Assembly (NCBI RefSeq): GCF_030410045.1
Contig: NZ_JAUFRA010000006.1
Location: 248,001 to 312,000 of the forward strand
Direction of reading: 5' to 3'
DNA: 64,000 nt
DNA from: Marivivens donghaensis
Lineage (GTDB): Bacteria > Pseudomonadota > Alphaproteobacteria > Rhodobacterales > Rhodobacteraceae
The number at the start of each line of letters is the position of its first letter. Within the stretch, counting starts at the first letter, position 1. This document shows, piece after piece, positions 16,760 through 24,853 of the stretch. The position numbers and the translations under genes were made by a program. The notes under the pieces are model-generated. The model did not search any database, was not told where the DNA came from, and saw only the letters and a program-made list of their open reading frames with translations.

Positions 16760-17649
16760 GCTGCGGCCTTTCTCTGGGCTTCGCCAGCGGCGGTCGCTTG
16801 ACCACGTGTGAGGCGCGACATGATTTTATCGAGCACGACTTCGGACACTTTGGTGAAGCCGAGGTAGAAGACCAAGAGAGCGAGGAAATACCACATCCGC
16901 CAATCGCCGTGGGGGTATTCGGTGAACTTTGCGGTCTTCGTCGCGCCGAGTTCGCGGGCCCAATAGACGATGTCTTCAACACCGAGGAGGAACAGAAGCG
17001 GCGTGGCTTTGATCAAAACCATCCAGAGGTTCGACAGACCGGGCAGGGCGTAGACCCACATCTGCGGGACAAGCACGCGCCAAAAGGTTTGGCGCTGTGT
17101 CATGCCGTATGCCTCTGCCGTTTCTAGCTGGGCATGGGGCACGGCCCGCATTGCGCCCGAAAGAACGTTCGCTGCAAAGGCCCCAAACACGATCGCAAAA
17201 GTGAGAACGGCGAGAGAGAACCCGTAGGTTTCATGCACCCACTGTGGGGCTGTGCCCAATGGCAGTTTTGCTTCAGGGCAGACAACGAAATCGTTGCCTT
17301 GACGGATCGGCATATCCCAGTCGGGACATTTCACCTCGTGCCGTATCCACTCAAAGAACTGATCGAGCGCGATGACGAAGAATAGGAAGAAGGCGATATC
17401 GGGCACGCCTCGAACGATCGCGGTATATCCCTTCCCGAACCAAGCAATTGGAAGGATGCGCGAGCGTGCGGCGCTTGCCCCTGCAAAGCCGAAAAACAGC
17501 GCAACAGGTGCTGTGATGGCCAGCAACAACAGGACCGTCCCAATAGACCAGTAGATCCCCAGATGTTTGCCTGTGGTCAAATAGCAGCTGAGCCATTCGA
17601 TGCCTTCGAGCGAGGCTGGATCGGAACAGAAACTGAAAATAGCTGCCAC
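16756..17649 (-). CDS. Polar amino acid ABC transporter permease (HisQ type)
   Basis: 297 residues with an EAA loop (ETAEAYGMTQRQTFWRVLVPQMW). It is longer than classical HisQ because of a periplasmic loop of about 45 residues with two Cys (KCPDWDMP and VVCPEAKLP), which may form a disulfide. The start is GTG at 17649 with a weak ribosome binding site. A terminator-like hairpin separates it from the binding-protein gene, which fits lower expression of membrane components. Partner of the downstream HisM-type permease. Confidence 0.86.
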   Translation of the reverse strand: MAAIFSFCSDPASLEGIEWLSCYLTTGKHLGIYWSIGTVLLLLAITAPVALFFGFAGASAARSRILPIAWFGKGYTAIVRGVPDIAFFLFFVIALDQFFEWIRHEVKCPDWDMPIRQGNDFVVCPEAKLPLGTAPQWVHETYGFSLAVLTFAIVFGAFAANVLSGAMRAVPHAQLETAEAYGMTQRQTFWRVLVPQMWVYALPGLSNLWMVLIKATPLLFLLGVEDIVYWARELGATKTAKFTEYPHGDWRMWYFLALLVFYLGFTKVSEVVLDKIMSRLTRGQATAAGEAQRKAAA

Positions 17650-17670
17650 CGTCTGTTGAGAGGATAGAGA

Positions 17671-17699
17671 AAACGGGGCGACTGGTGTCAGTCGCCCCG
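17671..17699 (-). terminator. Intercistronic hairpin after the binding-protein gene
   Basis: A perfect 10-bp stem (17674-17683 with 17690-17699), 6-base loop, followed on the minus strand by TTTTCTCT. It lies between the binding-protein stop and the first permease start, where a partial terminator or mRNA-stabilising hairpin commonly raises binding-protein output. Confidence 0.7.
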
Positions 17700-17718
17700 C
17701 GGTATTCAGGTCAGGCGA

Positions 17719-18447
17719 TTAGAACTGCTCGCCGATTTCCCATTTAGCGATCAGCGCGTTGAGCGAGCCGTCTGTTTTCATCGACTGGATCGCAGCGGTG
17801 AATTTGTCGCGCAGTTCGGTGTCAGACTGACGAACGCCCATGCCAACGCCGCCACCGATGAGAACGTCGTCACCAGTGAATGCGAGGTCTGCTTCGGCTT
17901 CTACGACAGGAGCAAGGAACGCTTTGTCGGCGAGAACCGCATCAGCTTCGCCGTTGCGGACTGCTGCAATCGACTCTTCCGGAGTTGCGAACTCGAGAAG
18001 GGTTGCGCCCATTTCAGCAACGTAAGACGCCTGAATGGTTGCAGCCTGTGCTGCGATCACTGCGCCAGCGAGGTCAACATCGTTGCCTGCAACAGCGACG
18101 AATGCCGACGGATCAGGCTGGGTGTAGTTTTCGGTGAAGTCGATGACTTGCTTACGCTCGTCGGTGATCGACATGCCAGCGATGATGGTGTCGTAGTTGC
18201 CCGATACGAGGTTCGGAATGATCGAATCCCAATCGTTGGTCACCCACTCACAGGTCAATTCAGCGCGTGCGCACAGTTCGTCGCCCAGCTCGCGCTCAAA
18301 ACCGTCAACTTCGCCAGCGTCGTTGATGAAGTTGTACGGAGGGTAGGCGCCCTCGGTGCCCATGCGAACGGTTGCGCCATGGCCTTCAGCCAGTGCTGCG
18401 CCAGCGGCCAGCGCGGCAATCGCGGTGCTGAGGATAAGGGTTTTCAT
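17719..18447 (-). CDS. Polar amino acid ABC transporter substrate-binding protein
   Basis: 242 residues. Signal peptide 1-20 (cleaved after AALA), then the class II periplasmic binding fold: MGTEGAYPPYNFIND, GFERELGDELCARAEL, NDWDSIIPNLVSGNYDTIIAGMSITDERK. This is the HisJ/ArgT-type family that binds basic or polar amino acids and related amines in the periplasm. The ribosome binding site GGGAGA stands 4-9 bases before the ATG. Preceded by a 119-base gap with an inverted repeat (18537), so it probably has its own promoter. Ligand cannot be told; the downstream genes point to an amine or diamino acid. Confidence 0.9.
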   Translation of the reverse strand: MKTLILSTAIAALAAGAALAEGHGATVRMGTEGAYPPYNFINDAGEVDGFERELGDELCARAELTCEWVTNDWDSIIPNLVSGNYDTIIAGMSITDERKQVIDFTENYTQPDPSAFVAVAGNDVDLAGAVIAAQAATIQASYVAEMGATLLEFATPEESIAAVRNGEADAVLADKAFLAPVVEAEADLAFTGDDVLIGGGVGMGVRQSDTELRDKFTAAIQSMKTDGSLNALIAKWEIGEQF

Positions 18448-18536
18448 TGGTCTCTCCCAAAGGTTGGTGGGCTGTTGCCCGTGGAATCGCCCCTTAACGG
18501 GACTTTGTGGTTGTCTGTGTGACGCATCGTGCCAAA

Positions 18537-18554
18537 ATTGACCATCGGGTCAAT
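18537..18554. promoter_or_regulatory. Inverted repeat upstream of the binding-protein gene
   Basis: ATTGACC-ATCG-GGTCAAT, a perfect 7+7 inverted repeat, about 90 bases before the binding-protein start. The half-site resembles those of the repeats at 15871 and 15932. Candidate operator for the transporter genes. Confidence 0.45.
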
Positions 18555-18566
18555 CAGCACGGCCCT

Positions 18567-19340
18567 TTAATGGAGCGAATGCGACAAAAATTGTTGGAGG
18601 CGCTCGGATTTCGGCGCTCCAAAGAGCGCATCTGGTGCGCCTTCTTCTTCGATCAAGCCTTTGTGCAAGAACACGACATGATCAGAAATATCCCGTGCCA
18701 TCCGCATGTCGTGGGTCACGATCATCATCGTGCGGCCTTCTTCGGCCAGTCCGCGGATCACTTTCACCACTTCCTGCTCTAGCTCTGGGTCCAGAGCCGA
18801 GGTCGGTTCGTCAAACAATAGCGCCTCAGGCTCCATGCAGAGCGCGCGCGCGATTGCGGCACGTTGCTGCTGCCCGCCTGACATCTGCGCAGGATAAACA
18901 TCGCACTTGTCGCCAATGCCCACCTTATCAAGATACATCCGCGCCTTCTCTTCGACCTCGGCCTTATCACGGCCCAGCACGGTCACAGGCGCCTCCATCA
19001 CGTTCTGCAGAACGGTCATATGCGCCCAGAGGTTAAACTGTTGGAACACCATCGACAGGTTCGTGCGAATACGAAGCAGCTGTTTGCGATCCGCAGGTCG
19101 ACGCAGCAGGCCTTCGCCTTTCCACGCGACAGGCTCACCCTTGAACAGGATGTCGCCTTTTTGGCTGTCTTCCAAAAGGTTGGCGCAGCGCAATAGCGTC
19201 GACTTCCCTGACCCTGACGAGCCAATGAGCGAAATGACCTGTCCGGCCTCGGCGCGAATATCCACACCCTTTAGCACCTCCAAGGCGCCATAGGCCTTGT
19301 GTAGGTTGCGAATTTCGATGACGGGGCTGTTCAAAGTCAC
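18567..19340 (-). CDS. Polar amino acid ABC transporter ATP-binding protein (HisP type)
   Basis: About 257 residues from a GTG at 19340. Walker A GSSGSGKST (40-48), signature MSGGQQQR, Walker B LLFDEPTSALD, and the H-loop MMIVTHDM are all intact. It powers the importer formed with the two permeases. No ATG is available: TTG 19397, GTG 19340 and TTG 19334 are candidates; GTG gives the usual HisP length and removes a poorly conserved leader. First gene of the cluster; the binding-protein gene follows after 119 bases. Confidence 0.88.
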   Translation of the reverse strand: MTLNSPVIEIRNLHKAYGALEVLKGVDIRAEAGQVISLIGSSGSGKSTLLRCANLLEDSQKGDILFKGEPVAWKGEGLLRRPADRKQLLRIRTNLSMVFQQFNLWAHMTVLQNVMEAPVTVLGRDKAEVEEKARMYLDKVGIGDKCDVYPAQMSGGQQQRAAIARALCMEPEALLFDEPTSALDPELEQEVVKVIRGLAEEGRTMMIVTHDMRMARDISDHVVFLHKGLIEEEGAPDALFGAPKSERLQQFLSHSLH

Positions 19341-19485
19341 GGCGTCTGTATTCCCTGTTTGGCTGCGGAGTAGTGCGGAATTTTCTGTCCAGCGCAACGT
19401 CCATTATGGGTTGACGTTAGGGCCACTCGACCGATTTGCGCAATCCATTTGCCCGTTTTGTGCATTTTGCTCGCTTAAGGTGCGA

Positions 19486-19923
19486 TTAGTTTTTCGTAAT
19501 CGCGATACGGATGCGGTTGCTGTCCTGATCGGTAAAACCAAGCAGCGGCGCGACCATCCGCATCAACGCGTCCTCGTGCTGGTCCCGTGAACCGTCAGTC
19601 AAAACGACCTCCCACATGGCACGCACTACGGCTTCGCGGTCGTCCAACGGAATGGCTTCTTTGATCACGCGGGTGAAACGAACGGTGTCAGGCGCCTCGG
19701 CCTCAATCGTTTCGCATTCCTCGCGGAGCGCCTTTGCCTCCGCCTCAGTCAGCCCAAACCGCGCACCCAAAATCCGATCAATCCGCGCCTTTTCGTCGGG
19801 GGCGTAGTGGTTGTCGGATCGCGCGATCCGAACCAAAAGCGCACCGATCGCACGGCGGGCATCCACATCGGACAGGGGGGCTTGGGCGGGGGCGGTCAGA
19901 CGCCGCAGGAAATCAGCTATCAT
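19486..19923 (-). CDS. TerB-family (tellurite-resistance-like) helical protein
   Basis: 145 residues, all helical in appearance. The first half holds the TerB-like pattern RRAIGALLVRIARSDNHYAPDEKARIDRIL, where Asp residues (SDNHYAPDE) form the family's metal-binding site. No membrane segment. TerB-like proteins are common as stand-alone genes in alphaproteobacteria and their role is unclear; tellurite resistance is not implied here because the other ter genes are missing. It follows rlmJ by 42 bases in the same direction and may be co-transcribed. Confidence 0.8.
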   Translation of the reverse strand: MIADFLRRLTAPAQAPLSDVDARRAIGALLVRIARSDNHYAPDEKARIDRILGARFGLTEAEAKALREECETIEAEAPDTVRFTRVIKEAIPLDDREAVVRAMWEVVLTDGSRDQHEDALMRMVAPLLGFTDQDSNRIRIAITKN

Positions 19924-19965
19924 AAGAGAGGTATAAGCCCCTGTAGACCCGTGGGAAAGTCCCGC

Positions 19966-20748
19966 TCACGCCAAAGTGCCAAAGAGCTTGGATAGACGCG
20001 CCGATTCTTCGGTGAACCCAAAGGGCGCATTCACCACAAACATCCCCGATCCGATCATACGGTGCCCGTCGCGCGCAGGCGGGAATTTCACCTCGTGTCG
20101 AATTCCATCGGGAATGGCTTGCTCTAACGTGCGTAGCATCGGTTTGTGTGGCCCATCCTTGAGGATCGGATACCAGAGCATCAAAACGCCCACGTTCCAC
20201 TTTTTGTGCACCTGCACCAAAAGGTCCGCCATCGTTTTGTAGTCGTCCTTGATCTCGTAGGGCGGATCAACGAGCAGCACACCGCGCCGTGGCTCTGGCG
20301 GCAAAATGGACTTCGCATATTCCACGCCGTCCCGTTTGACCCGAACCGCACGCCCCGCCATCAACTCGTCAAGTGCTGCGAATTCCTTGGGGTGCAACTC
20401 GGCCAACTGAAGGTTGTCCATCGCCCGCAGAACACCAGCCGCAACCAGCGGCGATCCAGGATAGGCGTCGCGCCCATGTTCATCACGAACACCCTTCAAC
20501 ACCTTCGCAAAAGGATGATCTGGCGCGAACCAACCCCGCTCTTCCGCGACCGCTATCCCTGCCGCCGCTTCCCCTGTCTTCAACGCTTCAAACGACCCAA
20601 GGTCATAAAGCCCGCGCCCTGCATGGGTCTCAACGTAGGTCAGCGGCTTATCTTTCTTGGTCAGATAGGCCAGCACCCACGCCAATAGCGCGTGCTTTTG
20701 CACATCAGCTAAATTTCCAGCGTGATAGATATGTTGATAAGAAAGCAT
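19966..20748 (-). CDS. rlmJ: 23S rRNA (adenine(2030)-N6)-methyltransferase
   Basis: 260 residues from the ATG at 20748 (MLSYQHIYHAGNLADVQKHA, the standard RlmJ start). The frame is open upstream but that part translates a dispersed repeat. The catalytic motif DPPY is at 161-164 (VLLVDPPYEIKDDY), and ETHAGRGLYDL (40-50) is the AdoMet-binding start. RlmJ methylates A2030 of 23S rRNA. The 28-bp repeat at 20756 begins 8 bases before the start codon, leaving little room for a separate ribosome binding site. Confidence 0.92.
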   Translation of the reverse strand: MLSYQHIYHAGNLADVQKHALLAWVLAYLTKKDKPLTYVETHAGRGLYDLGSFEALKTGEAAAGIAVAEERGWFAPDHPFAKVLKGVRDEHGRDAYPGSPLVAAGVLRAMDNLQLAELHPKEFAALDELMAGRAVRVKRDGVEYAKSILPPEPRRGVLLVDPPYEIKDDYKTMADLLVQVHKKWNVGVLMLWYPILKDGPHKPMLRTLEQAIPDGIRHEVKFPPARDGHRMIGSGMFVVNAPFGFTEESARLSKLFGTLA

Positions 20749-20755
20749 CGCCCTG

Positions 20756-20783
20756 CCTTTGTGCCCCAAATATCCCGGGGGAG
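20756..20783 (+). repeat. Dispersed 28-bp intergenic repeat, copy A
   Basis: Reads CCTTTGTGCC then CCAAATATCCCGGGGGAG. It matches 55606-55633 (opposite strand) and 55754-55781 with few differences. It lies between pyrG and rlmJ, followed by a GC-rich hairpin-forming stretch (GGGGGCAGCGCCCCC). Confidence 0.8.
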
Positions 20784-20846
20784 TCTGCATCGCAGACGGG
20801 GGCAGCGCCCCCAATGAAACACGGCGCCCGAAGGCGCCGTAATCCG

Positions 20847-22490
20847 TTAAACCAACCGCGAGTTTTCGACCGCGGCCCGAACGAAGTCCGCAAACAGCGG
20901 GTGCGGTTCGAACGGTTTGGATTTGAGTTCTGGGTGGAACTGAACGCCGATGAACCACGGGTGGTCTTTCCACTCCACGATTTCAGGCAGACGACCATCA
21001 GGCGACATACCAGAGAAGCACAGACCAGCCTCCTCCAGTTTCTCGCGGTATTTTCCGTCGACTTCATAACGGTGACGGTGACGTTCTTCGATTTTGGTCT
21101 CACCGTAGATGTTCGCCACCTTGGACCCATCGAGGAGTGTCGCGTTATAGGCGCCCAGACGCATCGTGCCGCCCTTCGCGTCATCCGCCTTGCGGGTCAC
21201 GGTGTGGTTGCCCTGAACCCACTCTTTGAGGTGGTAAACAACGGGTTCGAAACGCTTTTCGCCTGCTTCGTGGTCAAACTCTTCCGACCCTGCCTTGGCG
21301 ATGCCAGCCGCGTTGCGTGCTGCTTCGATCACCGCCATCTGCATACCGAGGCAGATGCCCAGATACGGGATGTTACGTTCACGTGCGAATTGCGCTGCTT
21401 TGATTTTGCCTTCGGTGCCGCGTTCGCCAAAGCCACCCGGAACCAGAATCGCGTGGTAGCCCGACAGGTGCTCACCAACGTCTTCGCGGTCGAATTCTTC
21501 TGCATCGACCCAATTGACGTTGACCTTAACGCGGTTCGCCATGCCACCGTGAACCAGTGCTTCTTTGATCGACTTATAGGCGTCCTCAAGCTGCACGTAT
21601 TTCCCAACAATCGCGACGTTCACTTCGCCGTCGGTGTTGTGAATACGGTCTTGAACGTCGAGCCAACGGTCGAGGTTCGGTTTCGGTGCGGGCGCAATGC
21701 CAAAGCAATCGAGAACCGCCTGATCCAGACCTTCGCCGTGGTAAGCCAGCGGTGCCTCATAAATCGATTTCAGGTCGTAGGCTGCAACAACGTGCTCTTT
21801 GCGGACGTTACAGAACAGAGCGATCTTTTCCCGCTCACGCTCTGGGATCGGCTGTTCGGAACGGCAGACCAGAACGTCGGGGGCCAGACCGATGGATTGC
21901 AGCTCTTTCACAGAGTGCTGGGTCGGTTTGGTTTTCAACTCGCCCGATGCAGCAAGGTAAGGCAACAGCGTCAGGTGCATCAGGATACACTCACCACGCG
22001 GTTTTTCGTGGATGAACTGACGGATCGCTTCAAAGAAGGGCAGGCCTTCGATGTCGCCCACGGTGCCGCCGATTTCGCAGAGCATGAAATCAACTTCGTC
22101 TTCGCCGATGCGGATAAAGTCTTTGATTTCGTTGGTGACGTGCGGAACCACCTGAATGGTTTTACCCAGATAATCGCCACGACGCTCTTTTTCGAGAACG
22201 TTGGAATAGATGCGGCCCGACGAAATAGAATCGGTCTTGCGAGCAGGAACGCCTGTGAAGCGCTCGTAGTGACCAAGGTCGAGGTCGGTTTCTGCACCGT
22301 CGTCGGTCACGAACACTTCGCCATGTTCAAACGGGGACATCGTGCCGGGGTCAACGTTCAGGTAGGGGTCAAGCTTGCGCAGGCGGACCGAATAGCCACG
22401 CGCCTGCAACAGCGACCCGAGAGCAGCAGAAGCAAGCCCCTTGCCGAGGGAGGACACAACACCACCAGTAATAAAAATGAAACGTGCCAT
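20847..22490 (-). CDS. pyrG: CTP synthase
   Basis: 547 residues. The ATG at 22490 gives MARFIFITGGVVSSLGKG, the canonical start with the ATP-binding loop; upstream in-frame codons are not needed. The synthetase domain is about 1-270. The glutaminase domain has the nucleophile in LGICLGMQMAV and the His/Glu pair in GVQFHPELKS near the C-terminus. It converts UTP to CTP using glutamine-derived ammonia. It follows secG in the same direction after a 175-base gap. Confidence 0.97.
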   Translation of the reverse strand: MARFIFITGGVVSSLGKGLASAALGSLLQARGYSVRLRKLDPYLNVDPGTMSPFEHGEVFVTDDGAETDLDLGHYERFTGVPARKTDSISSGRIYSNVLEKERRGDYLGKTIQVVPHVTNEIKDFIRIGEDEVDFMLCEIGGTVGDIEGLPFFEAIRQFIHEKPRGECILMHLTLLPYLAASGELKTKPTQHSVKELQSIGLAPDVLVCRSEQPIPEREREKIALFCNVRKEHVVAAYDLKSIYEAPLAYHGEGLDQAVLDCFGIAPAPKPNLDRWLDVQDRIHNTDGEVNVAIVGKYVQLEDAYKSIKEALVHGGMANRVKVNVNWVDAEEFDREDVGEHLSGYHAILVPGGFGERGTEGKIKAAQFARERNIPYLGICLGMQMAVIEAARNAAGIAKAGSEEFDHEAGEKRFEPVVYHLKEWVQGNHTVTRKADDAKGGTMRLGAYNATLLDGSKVANIYGETKIEERHRHRYEVDGKYREKLEEAGLCFSGMSPDGRLPEIVEWKDHPWFIGVQFHPELKSKPFEPHPLFADFVRAAVENSRLV

Positions 22491-22625
22491 GGTCAGGCAT
22501 CCCCCGTGAGTCAATCCGAAATCATGTGGAAACGCTGTCCGAATCTATCGAACAAAACGCAGTATCACGGGAGTTAAGTATAACCGGAATCGCCCCGCGA
22601 ACGCAACCGGGTACGCAACATGATG

Positions 22626-22643
22626 TTGGGGCAAATGCCCCAA
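22626..22643. other. Stem-loop after secG
   Basis: A 7-bp stem TTGGGGC/GCCCCAA with an AAAT loop, 23 bases past the secG stop. On the minus strand the T-run precedes rather than follows the stem, so termination would be weak. Confidence 0.4.
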
Positions 22644-22665
22644 AACCTATACGTAGTGGTAAGAC

Positions 22666-23037
22666 TTAGTTTGCAGGTGCCGGCGGCAGGGTGCTGTCAA
22701 CCGACGGCGGAAGCAGGTCGCTACCCAAACCAGGCAATGCAGGTGCATCAGCCGCAGGGGCTTCTTCGACCGCCGCAGGAACCGCAGTATCAAGTGCAGA
22801 CGCGGTGCTTGCGTTCTGCTTTGCGATGATTGTCAGGGTGATCGAGGTTACGATAAACGCAGCCGCAAGACCCCAAGTCACTTTGCCCAGTGCAGTTGCC
22901 GCACCACGTGCAGACACGAGGCCATTGCCGCCGCCGCTGCCCATGCCGAGGCCGCCGCCATCAGACTTCTGCATTAGCACAACGCCAATGAGGCTGAGGG
23001 CGAGGATCAGGTGGATGACCAGTACGACGCTTTCCAT
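22666..23037 (-). CDS. secG: Preprotein translocase subunit SecG
   Basis: 123 residues. Two membrane segments (VVLVIHLILALSLIGVVLMQ and VTWGLAAAFIVTSITLTIIA) flank the conserved cytosolic loop LMQKSDGGGLGMGSGGGNGL. The Ala/Pro-rich tail after the second segment is typical of alphaproteobacterial SecG. It is part of the SecYEG channel and supports SecA-driven export. Divergent from purA, in front of pyrG. Confidence 0.93.
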   Translation of the reverse strand: MESVVLVIHLILALSLIGVVLMQKSDGGGLGMGSGGGNGLVSARGAATALGKVTWGLAAAFIVTSITLTIIAKQNASTASALDTAVPAAVEEAPAADAPALPGLGSDLLPPSVDSTLPPAPAN

Positions 23038-23279
23038 AGGGCTCTTCTCTGCACTTTCGTGAACGGTGGGTATCTAGAAGGTCAGTGCGTTCCCCGCAAC
23101 CCCTCAACGTGACCGAGTGTCGGTTTTCTGCAGTCTTGCACCTTTGACGGGTAAGTCAGCACATTAAATTGAGCGAAACATGCATTCGTATCGGTTCTAT
23201 GACAGATTGCGGTTTCCTGCCTCGTTCTACCCCGTTATACGGGCGCGGGTTTTGAGCCGGAAATCGAGGAGACTCAGGT

Positions 23280-24575
23280 ATGGCCAACGTAGTTGTCGTC
23301 GGCGCTCAGTGGGGCGACGAAGGAAAAGGTAAGATTGTAGACTGGTTGTCGGAACGCGCTGACGTGATCGCGCGTTTTCAGGGCGGTCACAATGCAGGCC
23401 ATACGCTCGTTATCGACGGGAAAGTCTATAAACTGCACGTGCTACCGTCTGGCGTTGTGCGTGGCGGTAAGCTTTCGGTCATTGGCAACGGTGTTGTTCT
23501 CGATCCGTGGCACCTCGTCAAAGAGATCGCGACCGTCCGTGAGCAGGGCGTAGAAATCACGCCAGAAACGCTGATGATCGCGGAAAACACTCCGCTGATC
23601 CTGCCGATCCACGGCGAACTCGACCGCGCTCGTGAAGAAGCCGCAAGCCAAGGCACAAAGATCGGCACCACCGGTCGCGGCATTGGCCCGTGCTATGAGG
23701 ATAAAGTAGGCCGCCGCGCAATTCGCGTTGCTGACCTCGCGGATGAGGCAACCCTCATCGCCCGCGTTGACCGTGCACTGCAGCACCATAACCCGCTCCG
23801 CAAAGGTCTGGGTATGGAAGAGGTCAACCGTGACGACTTGATCCAGCAACTAAAAGACATCGCGCCGTCGGTTCTGGAATTCGCGGCGCCTGTTTGGAAG
23901 GTTCTGAACGAAAAGCGCAAAGCGGGTAAGCGTATCCTGTTTGAGGGCGCACAAGGCGCGCTGCTCGACATTGATTTCGGCACATATCCGTTTGTGACCT
24001 CCTCGAACGTGATCGCAGGTCAGGCGGCGACGGGCGTTGGCATTGGTCCGGGTTCGATCGACTACGTGCTCGGCATCGTCAAAGCATACACCACTCGCGT
24101 TGGCGAAGGTCCATTCCCGACCGAACTGCACGACGCTGATGGCGATCGTCTGGGCGAACGTGGTCACGAGTTTGGCACCACCACTGGCCGCAAGCGCCGC
24201 TGTGGTTGGTTCGACGCTGCTCTGGTTCGCCAGACCTGCGCGACCTCGGGCATCACTGGTATTTCGCTGACCAAGCTGGACGTTCTGGACGGCTTTGAGA
24301 CGCTGAAAATCTGTGTGGGCTACGACCTCGACGGTAAGCAAATGGATTACCTGCCGACCGCAGCTGACGAACAAGCGCGTTGCACACCGATCTACGAAGA
24401 AATGCCGGGCTGGTCGGAATCGACCGAAGGCGCACGGTCGTGGAACGATCTGCCCGCAAATGCGATCAAATACGTCAAACGCGTTGAAGAGCTGATTGAA
24501 TGCCCTGTGGCGCTTCTGTCGACCTCGCCAGAGCGTGACGACACGATCCTTGTCACTGACCCGTTTGCGGACTGA
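23280..24575 (+). CDS. purA: Adenylosuccinate synthetase
   Basis: 431 residues, full length. The GTP-binding loop GAQWGDEGKGKIVDWLSE is at the N-terminus, with GGHNAGHT next. TTGRGIGPCYEDKVGRRAIR and GRKRRCGWFDA are family signatures. It joins IMP and aspartate with GTP as the first step to AMP. The final A of its stop codon is the first base of the ATG of the following DUF2842 gene (TGATG), so the two are coupled. Confidence 0.97.
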   Translation: MANVVVVGAQWGDEGKGKIVDWLSERADVIARFQGGHNAGHTLVIDGKVYKLHVLPSGVVRGGKLSVIGNGVVLDPWHLVKEIATVREQGVEITPETLMIAENTPLILPIHGELDRAREEAASQGTKIGTTGRGIGPCYEDKVGRRAIRVADLADEATLIARVDRALQHHNPLRKGLGMEEVNRDDLIQQLKDIAPSVLEFAAPVWKVLNEKRKAGKRILFEGAQGALLDIDFGTYPFVTSSNVIAGQAATGVGIGPGSIDYVLGIVKAYTTRVGEGPFPTELHDADGDRLGERGHEFGTTTGRKRRCGWFDAALVRQTCATSGITGISLTKLDVLDGFETLKICVGYDLDGKQMDYLPTAADEQARCTPIYEEMPGWSESTEGARSWNDLPANAIKYVKRVEELIECPVALLSTSPERDDTILVTDPFAD

Positions 24576-24787
24576 TGGACTATAAGAAACGGAAACGCCT
24601 GTCGCTCTTGATCCTCATTGTGGGGATGCCGCTCTATGTCATTTTCGCGGTGACGGTGATGTCGAACATCGACCGCCTGCCAAAATGGCTAGAGCTGCCC
24701 ACCTACGTGATCTTGGGTCTTGCATGGGCGCTACCGTTTAAATGGGTCTTTCTCGGGATCGGCAAAGAAGATCCTGATCAGAAATAA
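24575..24787 (+). CDS. DUF2842 family small membrane protein
   Basis: 70 residues with two membrane segments (LSLLILIVGMPLYVIFAVTV and TYVILGLAWALPFKWVFLGI), a basic start (MDYKKRKR) and a GKEDPD end. It matches the DUF2842 family, found in alphaproteobacteria and of unknown function. Translationally coupled to purA by a 1-base overlap and ended by a terminator 20 bases further on. Confidence 0.85.
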   Translation: MDYKKRKRLSLLILIVGMPLYVIFAVTVMSNIDRLPKWLELPTYVILGLAWALPFKWVFLGIGKEDPDQK

Positions 24788-24807
24788 GCACTCGCGATAT
24801 CAAACGT

Positions 24808-24839
24808 AAAAAGGGGCCGGAAAACCGACCCCTTTTTTC
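24808..24839. terminator. Bidirectional terminator between DUF2842 gene and acidic-protein gene
   Basis: GGGGCCGG and CCGACCCC (one mismatch) form a stem with an AAAA loop; A-run on the left and T-run on the right let it work on both strands of the convergent genes. Confidence 0.8.
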
Positions 24840-24853
24840 ATTCTGTTGTGCCC

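Noticed and set aside
19486..19923. Tellurite resistance operon
   Set aside because: Only a lone TerB-like gene is present; terA, terC, terD and terZ are absent.
20373..22577. 734-residue plus-strand open frame
   Set aside because: It is antisense to pyrG over its whole length and has no family-like motif; pyrG is certain.
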